Shown here: piece after piece, positions 34,266 to 42,560 of the stretch
Position numbering within the stretch: position 1 is the first letter of the stretch
How the letters are laid out: every line of letters starts with the position of its first letter
Assembly (NCBI GenBank): GCA_965279315.1
Contig: OZ257145.1
Location: 62,001-126,000 of the forward strand
Direction of reading: 5' to 3'
Source: JAPWJZ01 sp965279315
GTDB taxonomy: Bacteria > Pseudomonadota > Alphaproteobacteria > Micavibrionales > UBA2020
DNA: 64,000 nt
The notes under the pieces: model-generated
What the model saw: only the letters and a program-made list of their open reading frames with translations
Database searches by the model: none
What the model was told of the DNA's origin: nothing
Program-made: the position numbers and the translations under genes

Positions 34266-34360
34266 TGTCATGCCAGCGAAGGCTGGGATCTCGCAGGTCG
34301 AAGACCTGCCTTTATAAAACCGCGCGGGCGCGGGAGATGCCAGCCTTCGCTGGCATGACG
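34266..34360. repeat. Inverted pair of palindromic intergenic repeats (second)
   Basis: TGTCATGCCAGCGAAGGCTG at 34266 is mirrored at 34330-34360 by GAGATGCCAGCCTTCGCTGG. It is a sequence variant of the preceding pair (GCCAGCGAAGGCT instead of CCGGCGAAGGCCG), so two subfamilies lie side by side. Together with the first pair it fills most of the gap of about 300 bp between the ankyrin genes and rpsU. No gene is seen here. Confidence 0.8.
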
Positions 34361-34375
34361 AGAGGAACGGGACAG

Positions 34376-34407
34376 CAAAAAGGGTCCGGCATAACGCGCG
34401 GACCCCT
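34376..34407 (-). terminator. Terminator of rpsU
   Basis: Stem GGGTCCG / CGGACCC. On the minus strand it is followed by TTTTTGC. It lies about 40 bp past the rpsU stop codon. Confidence 0.8.
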
Positions 34408-34444
34408 TTCTCAATACCTTAGCGGTGATATTAACCGATAACGA

Positions 34445-34660
34445 TTATTCGCCGTCCCTTTCCTTGCGCTTGCGCTCAAGTTTGCGGTGGCGACGAACTG
34501 CTTCAGAACGCTCACGCGCCTTCTTGACAGAAGGCTTCTCATAGTGGCGGCGCAGTTTCATTTCGCGGAACAGTCCTTCACGCTGCATCTTTTTCTTCAA
34601 TGCGCGCAGTGCCTGGTCTACGTTGTTATCGCGTACGATGACCTGTACGATGGTAATCAC
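34445..34660 (-). CDS. rpsU: Ribosomal protein S21, start codon unusual
   Basis: The body VQVIVRDNNVDQALRALKKK, then MQREGLFREMKLRRHYEKPS, with the basic C-terminal tail RRHRKLERKRKERDGE, is S21. S21 is a late-assembling small-subunit protein near the mRNA 3' platform. Relatives start at MVQV or MQV, but here the codon at that place is ATC, preceded by GTG-ATT-ACC. I chose the GTG at 34660 (71 residues), although the GAAAGGGG ribosome site lies almost against it; an ATG at 34717 (90 residues) would add an atypical N-terminus. An ATT or ATC start would fit the ribosome-site spacing better. Product sure, start open. Confidence 0.85.
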   Translation of the reverse strand: MITIVQVIVRDNNVDQALRALKKKMQREGLFREMKLRRHYEKPSVKKARERSEAVRRHRKLERKRKERDGE

Positions 34661-34915
34661 CCCTTTCCGAATCTCTTTATAAAAGCTCGCCTTGATTGGC
34701 GTCAGCGGTTGTAACATAGGCTTTGCTTGCCTGAAAAGCCTTATATTTCCCGCCGATTTGTGCGTTGCAGCACAAAAAGTTGCGCTATCGCGTTGATTTT
34801 TAACATTTATCTACGCCAATTTATGAAAAAAAATGTTGAAATAAAGTTGCCCGGGACGGTATACGATACTACCTTAACGCTGATACGGAATCGTCTACTA
34901 GGGGTGGATCAGGGC

Positions 34916-37900
34916 ATGCGCGACGCTGTTACGCTGAATGACAAATACACCGAAAAATCGGGCCGGATTTACCTGAACGGCCTTCAGGCCCTGGTGCGCA
35001 TCCCCATGATGCAGCATGAACTCGATAAACAGGCCGGCCTGAAAACCGCCACCTTCATTTCCGGCTATCGCGGATCACCGCTGGGCGGCCTCGACCAAGC
35101 CATCATGCAGGCCAAAAAATTCACCGCTGAACACGAGATCAAATTCGTCCCCGGCGTGAACGAGGACCTGGGCGCAACCGCCGTCTGGGGCAGCCAGCAA
35201 TTGAACCTCGGCCCCGCCGCCCGTTACGACGGCATCGTGGGCATGTGGTACGGCAAAGGCCCCGGCGTCGATCGTTCGATCGACGTATTGAAACACGCGA
35301 ATGCGGCGGGCAGCTCGAAACACGGCGGCGTGCTGGCGCTGGCGGGCGACGACCATGCCTGCAAATCATCCACTTTCCCGCACCAGTCGGAACATGCATT
35401 CATCCATGCGATGATCCCGATGCTGCACCCCGCAGGGATCGAGGACGCGCTCGAGCTCGGCCTGCACGGCATCGCCATGAGCCGCTATTCGGGCACATGG
35501 TCGGGCCTGAAAATCATTTCCGATTTCGCCGACAGCTCGGCCTCCGTCAATACCGACCCCTTTGCAATGCAATTCATCAGGCCGACAGATTTCGCAATGC
35601 CGGAAGACGGGCTAAACATCCGCTGGTACGACGCACCCGTGGCGCAGGAAGAACGCCTTGTCACGCTGAAGCTGCCCGCCGCGCAGGCCTATGCGCGCGC
35701 GAATGGCCTCGACCGTTTGACATTGAACCCCGCCCGCAAACGCTTTGCGATTGTGGCGACCGGCAAAGGCTGGATGGACACGATGCAGGCGCTCGAAGAT
35801 TTGGGCATCACGAAACAGCGCGCCGAGGAAATGGGCCTCGCGGTTTATAAAGTCGCGCTCGTCTGGCCGCTGGAAACCTCCGGCATCATCAAGCTTGCCG
35901 AGGAAGTCGAAGAACTGTTCGTGGTCGAGGAAAAGCGCGGGCTGATCGAGGAGCAGATTAAAAAAGCCCTCTTCAACATGCCCCTGCCCCGCCGCCCGCG
36001 CGTGACCGGCAAGATCGACGACCGCGGCGCGCCGCTGCTGCCCGAAACCTACGAGCTGTCCCCCGGCCAGATCGCCGATGCGCTGATCAAGCGCCTGACG
36101 CCCATCATGGACACCTCGTCCTTCGCCAGCCGCATGGAAATCATCCACAAGAATTTCGACCTGAAGGGCAAGCCATCGCCCGTCGTGCGGATGCCGTGGT
36201 TCTGCTCCGGCTGCCCGCATAACACCTCGACCGTGGTGCCCGAAGGCTCCCGCGCGCTCGCCGGCATCGGCTGCCATTACATGACGATGTGGATGGACAG
36301 ATCGACCATGATGTTTACCCAGATGGGCGGCGAAGGCGTGCCATGGATCGGGCAGGCACCGTTCACGGATGAAAAGCATATCTTCACGAACCTTGGCGAT
36401 GGCACATATTTCCATTCCGGCCTGCTGGCAATCCGCGCTGCGCAAGCCGCGAAGGTGAACATCACTTATAAAATCCTGTATAACGACGCGGTCGCCATGA
36501 CCGGCGGCCAGCCGGTCGACGGCCAGCTGACCGTGCCGATGGTGGCGGCCCAAGTGCGCGCCGAAGGCATCGAGACGATCCATATCGTATCGGACGAGCC
36601 GTGGAAATATAAAGGCGTGATGCTGCCGAGCGGCGTGCAAATCACCCACCGCGACAACCTCGACGAAGTGCAGCGCGTGTTGCGCGAAATCCCGGGCGTG
36701 ACGGTCATGATCTATGACCAGACCTGCGCCGCCGAAAAACGCCGCCGCCGCAAACGCGGCCTGATGATCGACCCTGCAAAACGAGTCGTCATTAACGAAC
36801 GCGTCTGCGAAGGCTGCGGCGATTGCGGCAAGAAATCGAACTGTCTGTCTATCGCGCCCGTCGAAACCGAATTCGGCCGCAAGCGCCAGATCGATCAAAG
36901 CAGCTGCAACAAGGATTTCTCCTGCGTGAAGGGCTTCTGCCCCAGCTTCGTCACCGTGCTTGGCGGCGGATTGAAGAAACCCGAAGCCGCGAAGATCGGC
37001 AACGAGGTTGAGGAATTCTTTGCGGCCATGCCGATGCCCGTCATCGGCGACCTGTCGCAGCCCTGCGCGATCCTCGTCAACGGTGTGGGCGGCACGGGCA
37101 TCGTGACCGTCGGCGCGATTTTGGCCATGGCGGCACACCTTGAAGACAAGGGCGCGACCACCATGGACCAGACCGGCCTTGCCCAAAAGGGCGGCGCGGT
37201 CACCAGCCATATCCGCATCGCGAAAACGCCGGACGCCATCAACACCGTGCGCATCGGCATCGCCGGCGCGAATGTCATCATCGGTGCGGATTTGCTCGTC
37301 ACCGCCGATGGCGACTGCCTGTCGAAAATCCGTCAGGGCGAAACGAAAATTGTATTGAACACCCACAAGGCGCAGACGGGCGAATTCACCCGCAAGCCTG
37401 ACTGGACGATCCCGTCGAAATCCATCGTCTCTACCATCGCGGAACTGACCGGCAAGGATAACCTTTTCGTGCTGGATACCACGCAGGTGGCGACGGCGCT
37501 GATGGGCGATTCGATTGCGACCAACATGTTCATGCTGGGCTACGCATGGCAAAAAGGCCTCATCCCGCTCGGCCATGACGCGATCATGAAGGCGATTGAA
37601 CTCAACGGCGTCTCCATCGGCATGAACCAGCAGAGCTTCACATGGGGCCGCCGCGCAGCCTGGGATCTGGCCAAGGTCGAAGAACTGGCCGCGCCCAAGA
37701 AAACCGCCGACGGCTCCGACCGCCACCGCCAGATTTCGACCTCGACCGAAGAAACCATCGACCGCCGCATGATGTCCCTCACCGGATACCAGAACGCGGC
37801 CTATGCGGAAAAATACAAGGACCTCGTCGATGCCGTACGCACCGCCGAGATCCGCGTGAAGGGCAACCCCGGCAAACTGACCGAGGCTGTCGCCCGTTAT

Positions 37901-38404
37901 TACTACAAACTGATGGCGTACAAGGACGAATACGAAGTCGCCCGCCTGCACACCGACGGCCAGTTCCTGTCACAGCTGAAAAGCACCTTTGACGGCGATT
38001 ACAAGCTGCGCTTCCATCTTGCCCCGCCCCTGCTCGCCAAACGCGACGCGGTGACGGGCGAACTCCAGAAAATGGAATTTGGCGCGTGGATTTTGCCGGT
38101 GTTCGCTGTTTTGGCCAAGCTCAAAGGCCTGCGCGGCACGCCGCTCGACATTTTCGGCTATACCCATGAACGCCGCACGGAACGCCAGCTGATCAAGGAT
38201 TACCGCGCGACGGTCGAGGGCCTGCTGACCGGCCTGACCGACCGCAATTACAACGTCGCGGTTGATATTGCCAGCATCCCGGAACATATCCGCGGCTATG
38301 GCCACGTCAAGGACGCGCACCTGAAGAAGGCGAAAGAAGCGGAAGCCGCGCTCCTCCTCAGTTTCAACAGGCCGGTCCAGCCGGAGCAAAAGAAAGCCGC
38401 CTGA
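34916..38404 (+). CDS. Indolepyruvate:ferredoxin oxidoreductase, fused alpha-beta type
   Basis: 1162 residues from the ATG at 34916 (MRDAVTLNDKYTEKSGRIYL), which matches the usual start of the family; ATGs at 34823 and further upstream would add unconserved residues. Order of domains: pyrimidine-binding domain (SGYRGSPLGGLD), TPP-binding domain with WFCSGCPHNTS and YNDAVAMTGGQP, a cysteine cluster (CEGCGDCGKKSNC, then CNKDFSCVKGFC) for an iron-sulfur centre, the gamma-type domain VGGTGIVTVGAI, and a C-terminal helical region. It decarboxylates aryl pyruvates oxidatively to acyl-CoA and reduces ferredoxin, in aromatic amino acid catabolism. Common in alphaproteobacteria. Confidence 0.93.
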   Translation: MRDAVTLNDKYTEKSGRIYLNGLQALVRIPMMQHELDKQAGLKTATFISGYRGSPLGGLDQAIMQAKKFTAEHEIKFVPGVNEDLGATAVWGSQQLNLGPAARYDGIVGMWYGKGPGVDRSIDVLKHANAAGSSKHGGVLALAGDDHACKSSTFPHQSEHAFIHAMIPMLHPAGIEDALELGLHGIAMSRYSGTWSGLKIISDFADSSASVNTDPFAMQFIRPTDFAMPEDGLNIRWYDAPVAQEERLVTLKLPAAQAYARANGLDRLTLNPARKRFAIVATGKGWMDTMQALEDLGITKQRAEEMGLAVYKVALVWPLETSGIIKLAEEVEELFVVEEKRGLIEEQIKKALFNMPLPRRPRVTGKIDDRGAPLLPETYELSPGQIADALIKRLTPIMDTSSFASRMEIIHKNFDLKGKPSPVVRMPWFCSGCPHNTSTVVPEGSRALAGIGCHYMTMWMDRSTMMFTQMGGEGVPWIGQAPFTDEKHIFTNLGDGTYFHSGLLAIRAAQAAKVNITYKILYNDAVAMTGGQPVDGQLTVPMVAAQVRAEGIETIHIVSDEPWKYKGVMLPSGVQITHRDNLDEVQRVLREIPGVTVMIYDQTCAAEKRRRRKRGLMIDPAKRVVINERVCEGCGDCGKKSNCLSIAPVETEFGRKRQIDQSSCNKDFSCVKGFCPSFVTVLGGGLKKPEAAKIGNEVEEFFAAMPMPVIGDLSQPCAILVNGVGGTGIVTVGAILAMAAHLEDKGATTMDQTGLAQKGGAVTSHIRIAKTPDAINTVRIGIAGANVIIGADLLVTADGDCLSKIRQGETKIVLNTHKAQTGEFTRKPDWTIPSKSIVSTIAELTGKDNLFVLDTTQVATALMGDSIATNMFMLGYAWQKGLIPLGHDAIMKAIELNGVSIGMNQQSFTWGRRAAWDLAKVEELAAPKKTADGSDRHRQISTSTEETIDRRMMSLTGYQNAAYAEKYKDLVDAVRTAEIRVKGNPGKLTEAVARYYYKLMAYKDEYEVARLHTDGQFLSQLKSTFDGDYKLRFHLAPPLLAKRDAVTGELQKMEFGAWILPVFAVLAKLKGLRGTPLDIFGYTHERRTERQLIKDYRATVEGLLTGLTDRNYNVAVDIASIPEHIRGYGHVKDAHLKKAKEAEAALLLSFNRPVQPEQKKAA

Positions 38405-38410
38405 TATATT

Positions 38411-38626
38411 TTATGTTTTTGACAGCAGACGGAGGCGGACCTGCCAGCCTTCAGAATGCTCTTGCGGCATGACGTAATTGTCAGCCGATACCGGTTGCCA
38501 GATGGGCGCCGGTCCGCCATCCTCGCTGCCAAAACCGTTCGACGCGAAGAAGAACAGCGGCAGCGCAAAGGCGAGAATGATAAAATACATTTTGTATTTG
38601 TTTAAAACGTTGATTGAGCTTTTCAT
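38411..38626 (-). CDS. Small single-pass membrane or exported protein
   Basis: 71 residues from the ATG at 38626, supported by AAGGGG 7 nt upstream. It has a short basic N-terminus (KSSINVLNKYK), one hydrophobic stretch (MYFIILAFALPLFFF) and a polar tail rich in Trp, Gln and Arg. It may be an N-terminal anchor or an uncleaved signal. No known family. It converges with the oxidoreductase (6-bp gap). Short ORF, so some doubt that it is expressed. Confidence 0.6.
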   Translation of the reverse strand: MKSSINVLNKYKMYFIILAFALPLFFFASNGFGSEDGGPAPIWQPVSADNYVMPQEHSEGWQVRLRLLSKT

Positions 38627-38788
38627 GGACACGACCCCTTTTCTTTTTACTCATGGAAGCGTCCCCCGATGTTTCCTATCTTCAGTATATCACCGGAATT
38701 TTTAACATCGGTTTAAGTATTGATAGAATTGTTTACAAATCATGACGACGCGGCATGGCGCGTTCATGATTGTGAAATGTGAAAATTC

Positions 38789-40402
38789 TCAGGCCGCGTG
38801 CGGCGCGACTTCGATGTTGAGCGCGGCGGCCAACAATGCCTTGGTGTATTCTTCACGCGGGGCTTCGAACACCTGCGATGCGGGGCCGCTCTCGACCACC
38901 TTGCCGTTGCGCATGACAATTACATCATGCGACATCGCCTTCACCACGCGCAGGTCGTGGCTGATGAACATATAGGCAAGGTTATGGTCGCGCTGCAATT
39001 TGCGCAGCAAGTCGACGATCTGCGCCTGCACCGACATATCCAATGCCGATGTGGGCTCGTCAAGGATCACGAATTTTGGGTTGAGCACCATCGCGCGCGC
39101 AATCGCGATACGCTGCCGCTGCCCGCCCGAAAATTCATGCGGATAACGGTTGCGCGTTTCAGGGTCGAGGCCGACTTCCTTCAATCCCGCGACCACTTTG
39201 GCGTCACGCTCTGCCGCATTCATCTGCGGGAAATGCACCAGCAACCCTTCCTCGATGATCTGCGCCACCGACAGGCGGGGCGACAGCGAGCCATAGGGGT
39301 CCTGAAACACGATTTGCATGTCGCGGCGCAGGGGGCGGATTTGTTTGTCGGTCATATCGTTCAGCGACTTGCCCTCGAACTGCACCAGTCCCTGACTGCC
39401 CAACAGGCGCAGCAGCGCAAGGCCGAGCGTCGTCTTGCCCGAACCGGATTCACCCACCACGCCCACCGTCTGCCCGGGGCGGATGACGACGCTGATGCCG
39501 TCGACCGCGCGCACATAATCGGTCGTGCGGCGGAAAATGCCGGTCTTGATGGGGAAATGCACCTTCAGGTCGTCCGCTTTCAGTATCGGTGCGGCATTTG
39601 CATCAAAAGGCAGCGGATGACCGTGCGGCTGCGCGGCGAGCAGCATTTTCGTGTAATCATGCTGCGGGCTGGCGAACAGGGTTTTGGTGTCCGCCTGTTC
39701 CACGATATCGCCGCGATACATCACGGCGACGCGGCTTGCCATCTTGCGCACGATCGACAGGTCATGGGTGATCAGCAGGATCGCCATGCCCATTTTCTGC
39801 TGCAGCTCCAGCAGCAGTTTGAGAATCTGCGCCTGCACGGTCACATCGACCGCCGTCGTCGGCTCGTCCGCGATCAGCAGGTCGGGTTCGTTCGCCAAGG
39901 CCATCGCGATCATCACGCGCTGCCGCTGCCCGCCCGACAGTTCATGCGGGTATGCGCCAAGGCGCTGCGTCAGTTTCGACAGCCCGACCAGTTCCAGCAA
40001 CTCGATCACGCGCTTGCGCGCGGCGTCGGGCGCCATTTTCTTGTGCAGGAACAGCGCCTCCGCGATTTGTTTTTCAATCGTGTGCAGGGGGTTCAGCGAT
40101 GTCATCGGTTCCTGGAAAATCATCGCGATCTTGTTGCCGCGGATGGTACGCAGCACGCTGTCGCCCGCGCCCATCAATTCCTGGTCCCTGAACTTGATCG
40201 AGCCCGAGGGGTGCTGCGCGACCGGATAGGGCAGCAGCTGCAGGATGGACAGCGCCGTGACGGACTTGCCGGAGCCGGATTCACCGACCACCGCCAGCGT
40301 TTCGCCCTTTTCGATGGAGAAGGAAATGCCCTTCACGGCATGCGTGACCTGTTTTCCATTCACGAAATCGACCGAGAGGTTTTTGACATCCAGCAGGGCC
40401 AT
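38789..40402 (-). CDS. yejF: ABC transporter dual ATPase YejF
   Basis: 537 residues from the ATG at 40402 (MALLDVKNLSVDF). Frame continues upstream into the permease gene, but that part is not conserved. Two complete nucleotide-binding domains in one chain: Walker A GESGSGKS (near residue 40) with signature LSGGQRQR, and Walker A GESGSGKT (near 325) with signature FSGGQRQR; both have Walker B LLIADEP or VILDEP. YejF energises the YejABEF importer for short peptides such as microcin C. Last gene of the yejABEF operon. Confidence 0.94.
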   Translation of the reverse strand: MALLDVKNLSVDFVNGKQVTHAVKGISFSIEKGETLAVVGESGSGKSVTALSILQLLPYPVAQHPSGSIKFRDQELMGAGDSVLRTIRGNKIAMIFQEPMTSLNPLHTIEKQIAEALFLHKKMAPDAARKRVIELLELVGLSKLTQRLGAYPHELSGGQRQRVMIAMALANEPDLLIADEPTTAVDVTVQAQILKLLLELQQKMGMAILLITHDLSIVRKMASRVAVMYRGDIVEQADTKTLFASPQHDYTKMLLAAQPHGHPLPFDANAAPILKADDLKVHFPIKTGIFRRTTDYVRAVDGISVVIRPGQTVGVVGESGSGKTTLGLALLRLLGSQGLVQFEGKSLNDMTDKQIRPLRRDMQIVFQDPYGSLSPRLSVAQIIEEGLLVHFPQMNAAERDAKVVAGLKEVGLDPETRNRYPHEFSGGQRQRIAIARAMVLNPKFVILDEPTSALDMSVQAQIVDLLRKLQRDHNLAYMFISHDLRVVKAMSHDVIVMRNGKVVESGPASQVFEAPREEYTKALLAAALNIEVAPHAA

Positions 40403-40406
40403 GGCC

Positions 40407-41435
40407 TTATCCTTTGAAAATCTTGCGCGGGTCGAAGGCGTCGCGCACGCCTTCGCCAATGAAGGTCACGAGGCTCAGCATGATCGCGGTCGAGAAAAAG
40501 GCGGTGATGCCGAGCCATGGCGCCTGCAGGTTATTCTTGCCCTGCGAGAGCAATTCGCCAAGGCTGGCCGATCCGGGCGGCATGCCGAAGCCGAGGAAAT
40601 CAAGGCCGGTCAATGTCGATACGGAGCCCGCCAGCACGAAGGGCATCATGGACAGCGATGCGACCATGGCGTTCGGCAGCGCATGCTTGAACATGATGCC
40701 CGGCGTCGAAACGCCCAGCGCCTTGGCCGCGCGGATGTAATCGAGGTTGCGCGCCTTCAGGAATTCCGCGCGCACCACATCGACCAGCGTCATCCACGAA
40801 AACAGCAGCATGATGCCCAGCAGCGTGAAGAACCCCGGCGTGATGATGCTCGACATGATGATGAGCAGGAACAATACCGGCATCCCCGACCATATCTCGA
40901 TGAACCGCTGGGTCAAAAGGTCGAACAGCCCGCCCAGATAGCCCTCCATCGCGCCCACGAGAATGCCAAGCGCGGATCCCAGCAGCGTCAGCGTCAGGCC
41001 GAAGATGATCGAGATGCGGAACCCGTAAATCAGCCGCGCCAGCACATCGCGCGCCTGGTCGTCGGTACCGAGCCAGTTTTCACGGGTGGGCGGCGACGGC
41101 GCAGGCACATCGAGGTTGTAATTGATGGTCTGGTACGAATAACGGATCGGCGGCCAGACCATCCAGCCTTTTTTGTTGATGAGGTCGGCGACGGCTGGGT
41201 CGCGGTAATCCGCCTCGGTTTCGAATTCGCCGCCAAAATCCGTTTCGGCATATGACCTGAACACCGGCATGTAATACCCGCCGTCATAGCTGACGAAAAT
41301 GGGCTTGTCGTTCGCAATGACCTCCGCAAACATGCTGAAGAAGAACAGCATCGCGAACACCCACAACGACGCATAGGCGCGCCTGTTGCGCTTGAACTGC
41401 GCGATGCGCCGCTGTGCGATCACGGAGAATGCCAT
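40407..41435 (-). CDS. yejE: ABC transporter permease YejE
   Basis: 342 residues from the ATG at 41435 (a TTG one codon upstream is less likely). It has the N-terminal oppC-type helix, then a periplasmic segment (residues 45-125, typical of YejE: SYDGGYYMPVFRSYAETDFGG), the LGTDDQARDVLARLIYGFRISI motif and five more helices with the EAA loop near AKALGVSTPGIMFKHALPNA. The start overlaps the yejB stop by one base. Confidence 0.94.
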   Translation of the reverse strand: MAFSVIAQRRIAQFKRNRRAYASLWVFAMLFFFSMFAEVIANDKPIFVSYDGGYYMPVFRSYAETDFGGEFETEADYRDPAVADLINKKGWMVWPPIRYSYQTINYNLDVPAPSPPTRENWLGTDDQARDVLARLIYGFRISIIFGLTLTLLGSALGILVGAMEGYLGGLFDLLTQRFIEIWSGMPVLFLLIIMSSIITPGFFTLLGIMLLFSWMTLVDVVRAEFLKARNLDYIRAAKALGVSTPGIMFKHALPNAMVASLSMMPFVLAGSVSTLTGLDFLGFGMPPGSASLGELLSQGKNNLQAPWLGITAFFSTAIMLSLVTFIGEGVRDAFDPRKIFKG

Positions 41436-42547
41436 CAACGCGCCCCTTGCGAATTGAAGTCGATGCGCGGGTCAACCCAGGTCATCAGAAGGTCGGAAAT
41501 CAACTTCAGGACCAGGCCGAGCAGCGTGAAAAGGTAGAGCGTGCCGAACATGATCGGGTAATCGCGGCTGATGACCGCCTCGAAACCCAGCAGGCCAAGG
41601 CCGTCGAGCGAGAAGATCGTCTCGATCAACAGCGAATTGGTCAGGAAAATGCCGACCATCGCCGCCGGGATGCCTGCGATCACGATCAGCATGGCATTGC
41701 GGAACACGTGGCCGTACAGCACCTTTCGTTCCGGCAAGCCCTTGGCGCGGGCGGTCAGCACATAAAGCTTGTTGATCTCTTCCAGGAACGAGTTTTTGGT
41801 GAGGATGGTCAGCGTCGCAAAACCGCCGATAACCGACGCGATCACGGGCAACGTGATGTGCCAGAAATAATCCTTGATGCGCGCCGGCCATGACAGGTCG
41901 TTCCAGTTATCCGACGTGATGCCGCGCAAGGGGAAGATGTTGAAATATTTTCCGCCCGCGAACACGACGATCAGCAAAATCGCGAACAGGAAGCTGGGAA
42001 TGGCATATCCCGCGATGATCACGCCCGACGTCCATGTGTCGAAGGCAGAACCATCCCTGACCGCCTTGCGGATGCCCAGCGGGATCGAGATGAAGTACAT
42101 CAGCAATGTCGTCCAGAGGCCGAGCGAGATCGACACCGGCATTTTTTCCAGCATCAGGTCCATCACGTTGCGGTCCTGAAAAAAGCTGTTGCCGAAATCG
42201 AAGGTCAGGTAATCCTTCAGCATCTTCCAGAAGCGCTCGTGCAGCGGCTTGTCAAACCCGAACTGCTTTTCGAGGCTCTTGATGAATTCGGGATCGAGCC
42301 CCTGCGCGCCGCGATATTTCGAGCCGCCGCCCGAAACCGCCATCTGCTGTTGCTGCGACTGGATGCCGGTATCGGTGCCGCCGCCGGAAAAACGCTGCGT
42401 CGCCGAGGTGTCCATGCCCTGTATCCGCGCAATCACCTGCTCCACCGGCCCGCCCGGCGCCAGCTGCACAATCATGAAATTGAGCAGCAGGATGCCGAAC
42501 AGCGTCGGGATCATCAAAAGCAGGCGGCGGATGGTATAGGCGAACAA
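41435..42547 (-). CDS. yejB: ABC transporter permease YejB
   Basis: 370 residues: YTIRRLLLMIPTLFGILLLN start typical of OppB-type permeases, followed by the long YejB-specific insertion (residues 40-85, GMDTSATQRFSGGG), then the transporter core with the EAA loop TARAKGLPERKVLYGHVFRNA and a final helix. It forms the membrane channel with YejE. It is separated from yejA by 13 bp. Confidence 0.95.
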   Translation of the reverse strand: MFAYTIRRLLLMIPTLFGILLLNFMIVQLAPGGPVEQVIARIQGMDTSATQRFSGGGTDTGIQSQQQQMAVSGGGSKYRGAQGLDPEFIKSLEKQFGFDKPLHERFWKMLKDYLTFDFGNSFFQDRNVMDLMLEKMPVSISLGLWTTLLMYFISIPLGIRKAVRDGSAFDTWTSGVIIAGYAIPSFLFAILLIVVFAGGKYFNIFPLRGITSDNWNDLSWPARIKDYFWHITLPVIASVIGGFATLTILTKNSFLEEINKLYVLTARAKGLPERKVLYGHVFRNAMLIVIAGIPAAMVGIFLTNSLLIETIFSLDGLGLLGFEAVISRDYPIMFGTLYLFTLLGLVLKLISDLLMTWVDPRIDFNSQGAR

Positions 42548-42560
42548 GTGTTGTTGTCCC

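Noticed and set aside
35612..37951. 779-codon minus-strand frame opposite the indolepyruvate oxidoreductase
   Set aside because: Composition is the His/Arg/Asp-rich pattern of an antisense shadow, and the plus strand encodes a clearly recognised protein throughout.
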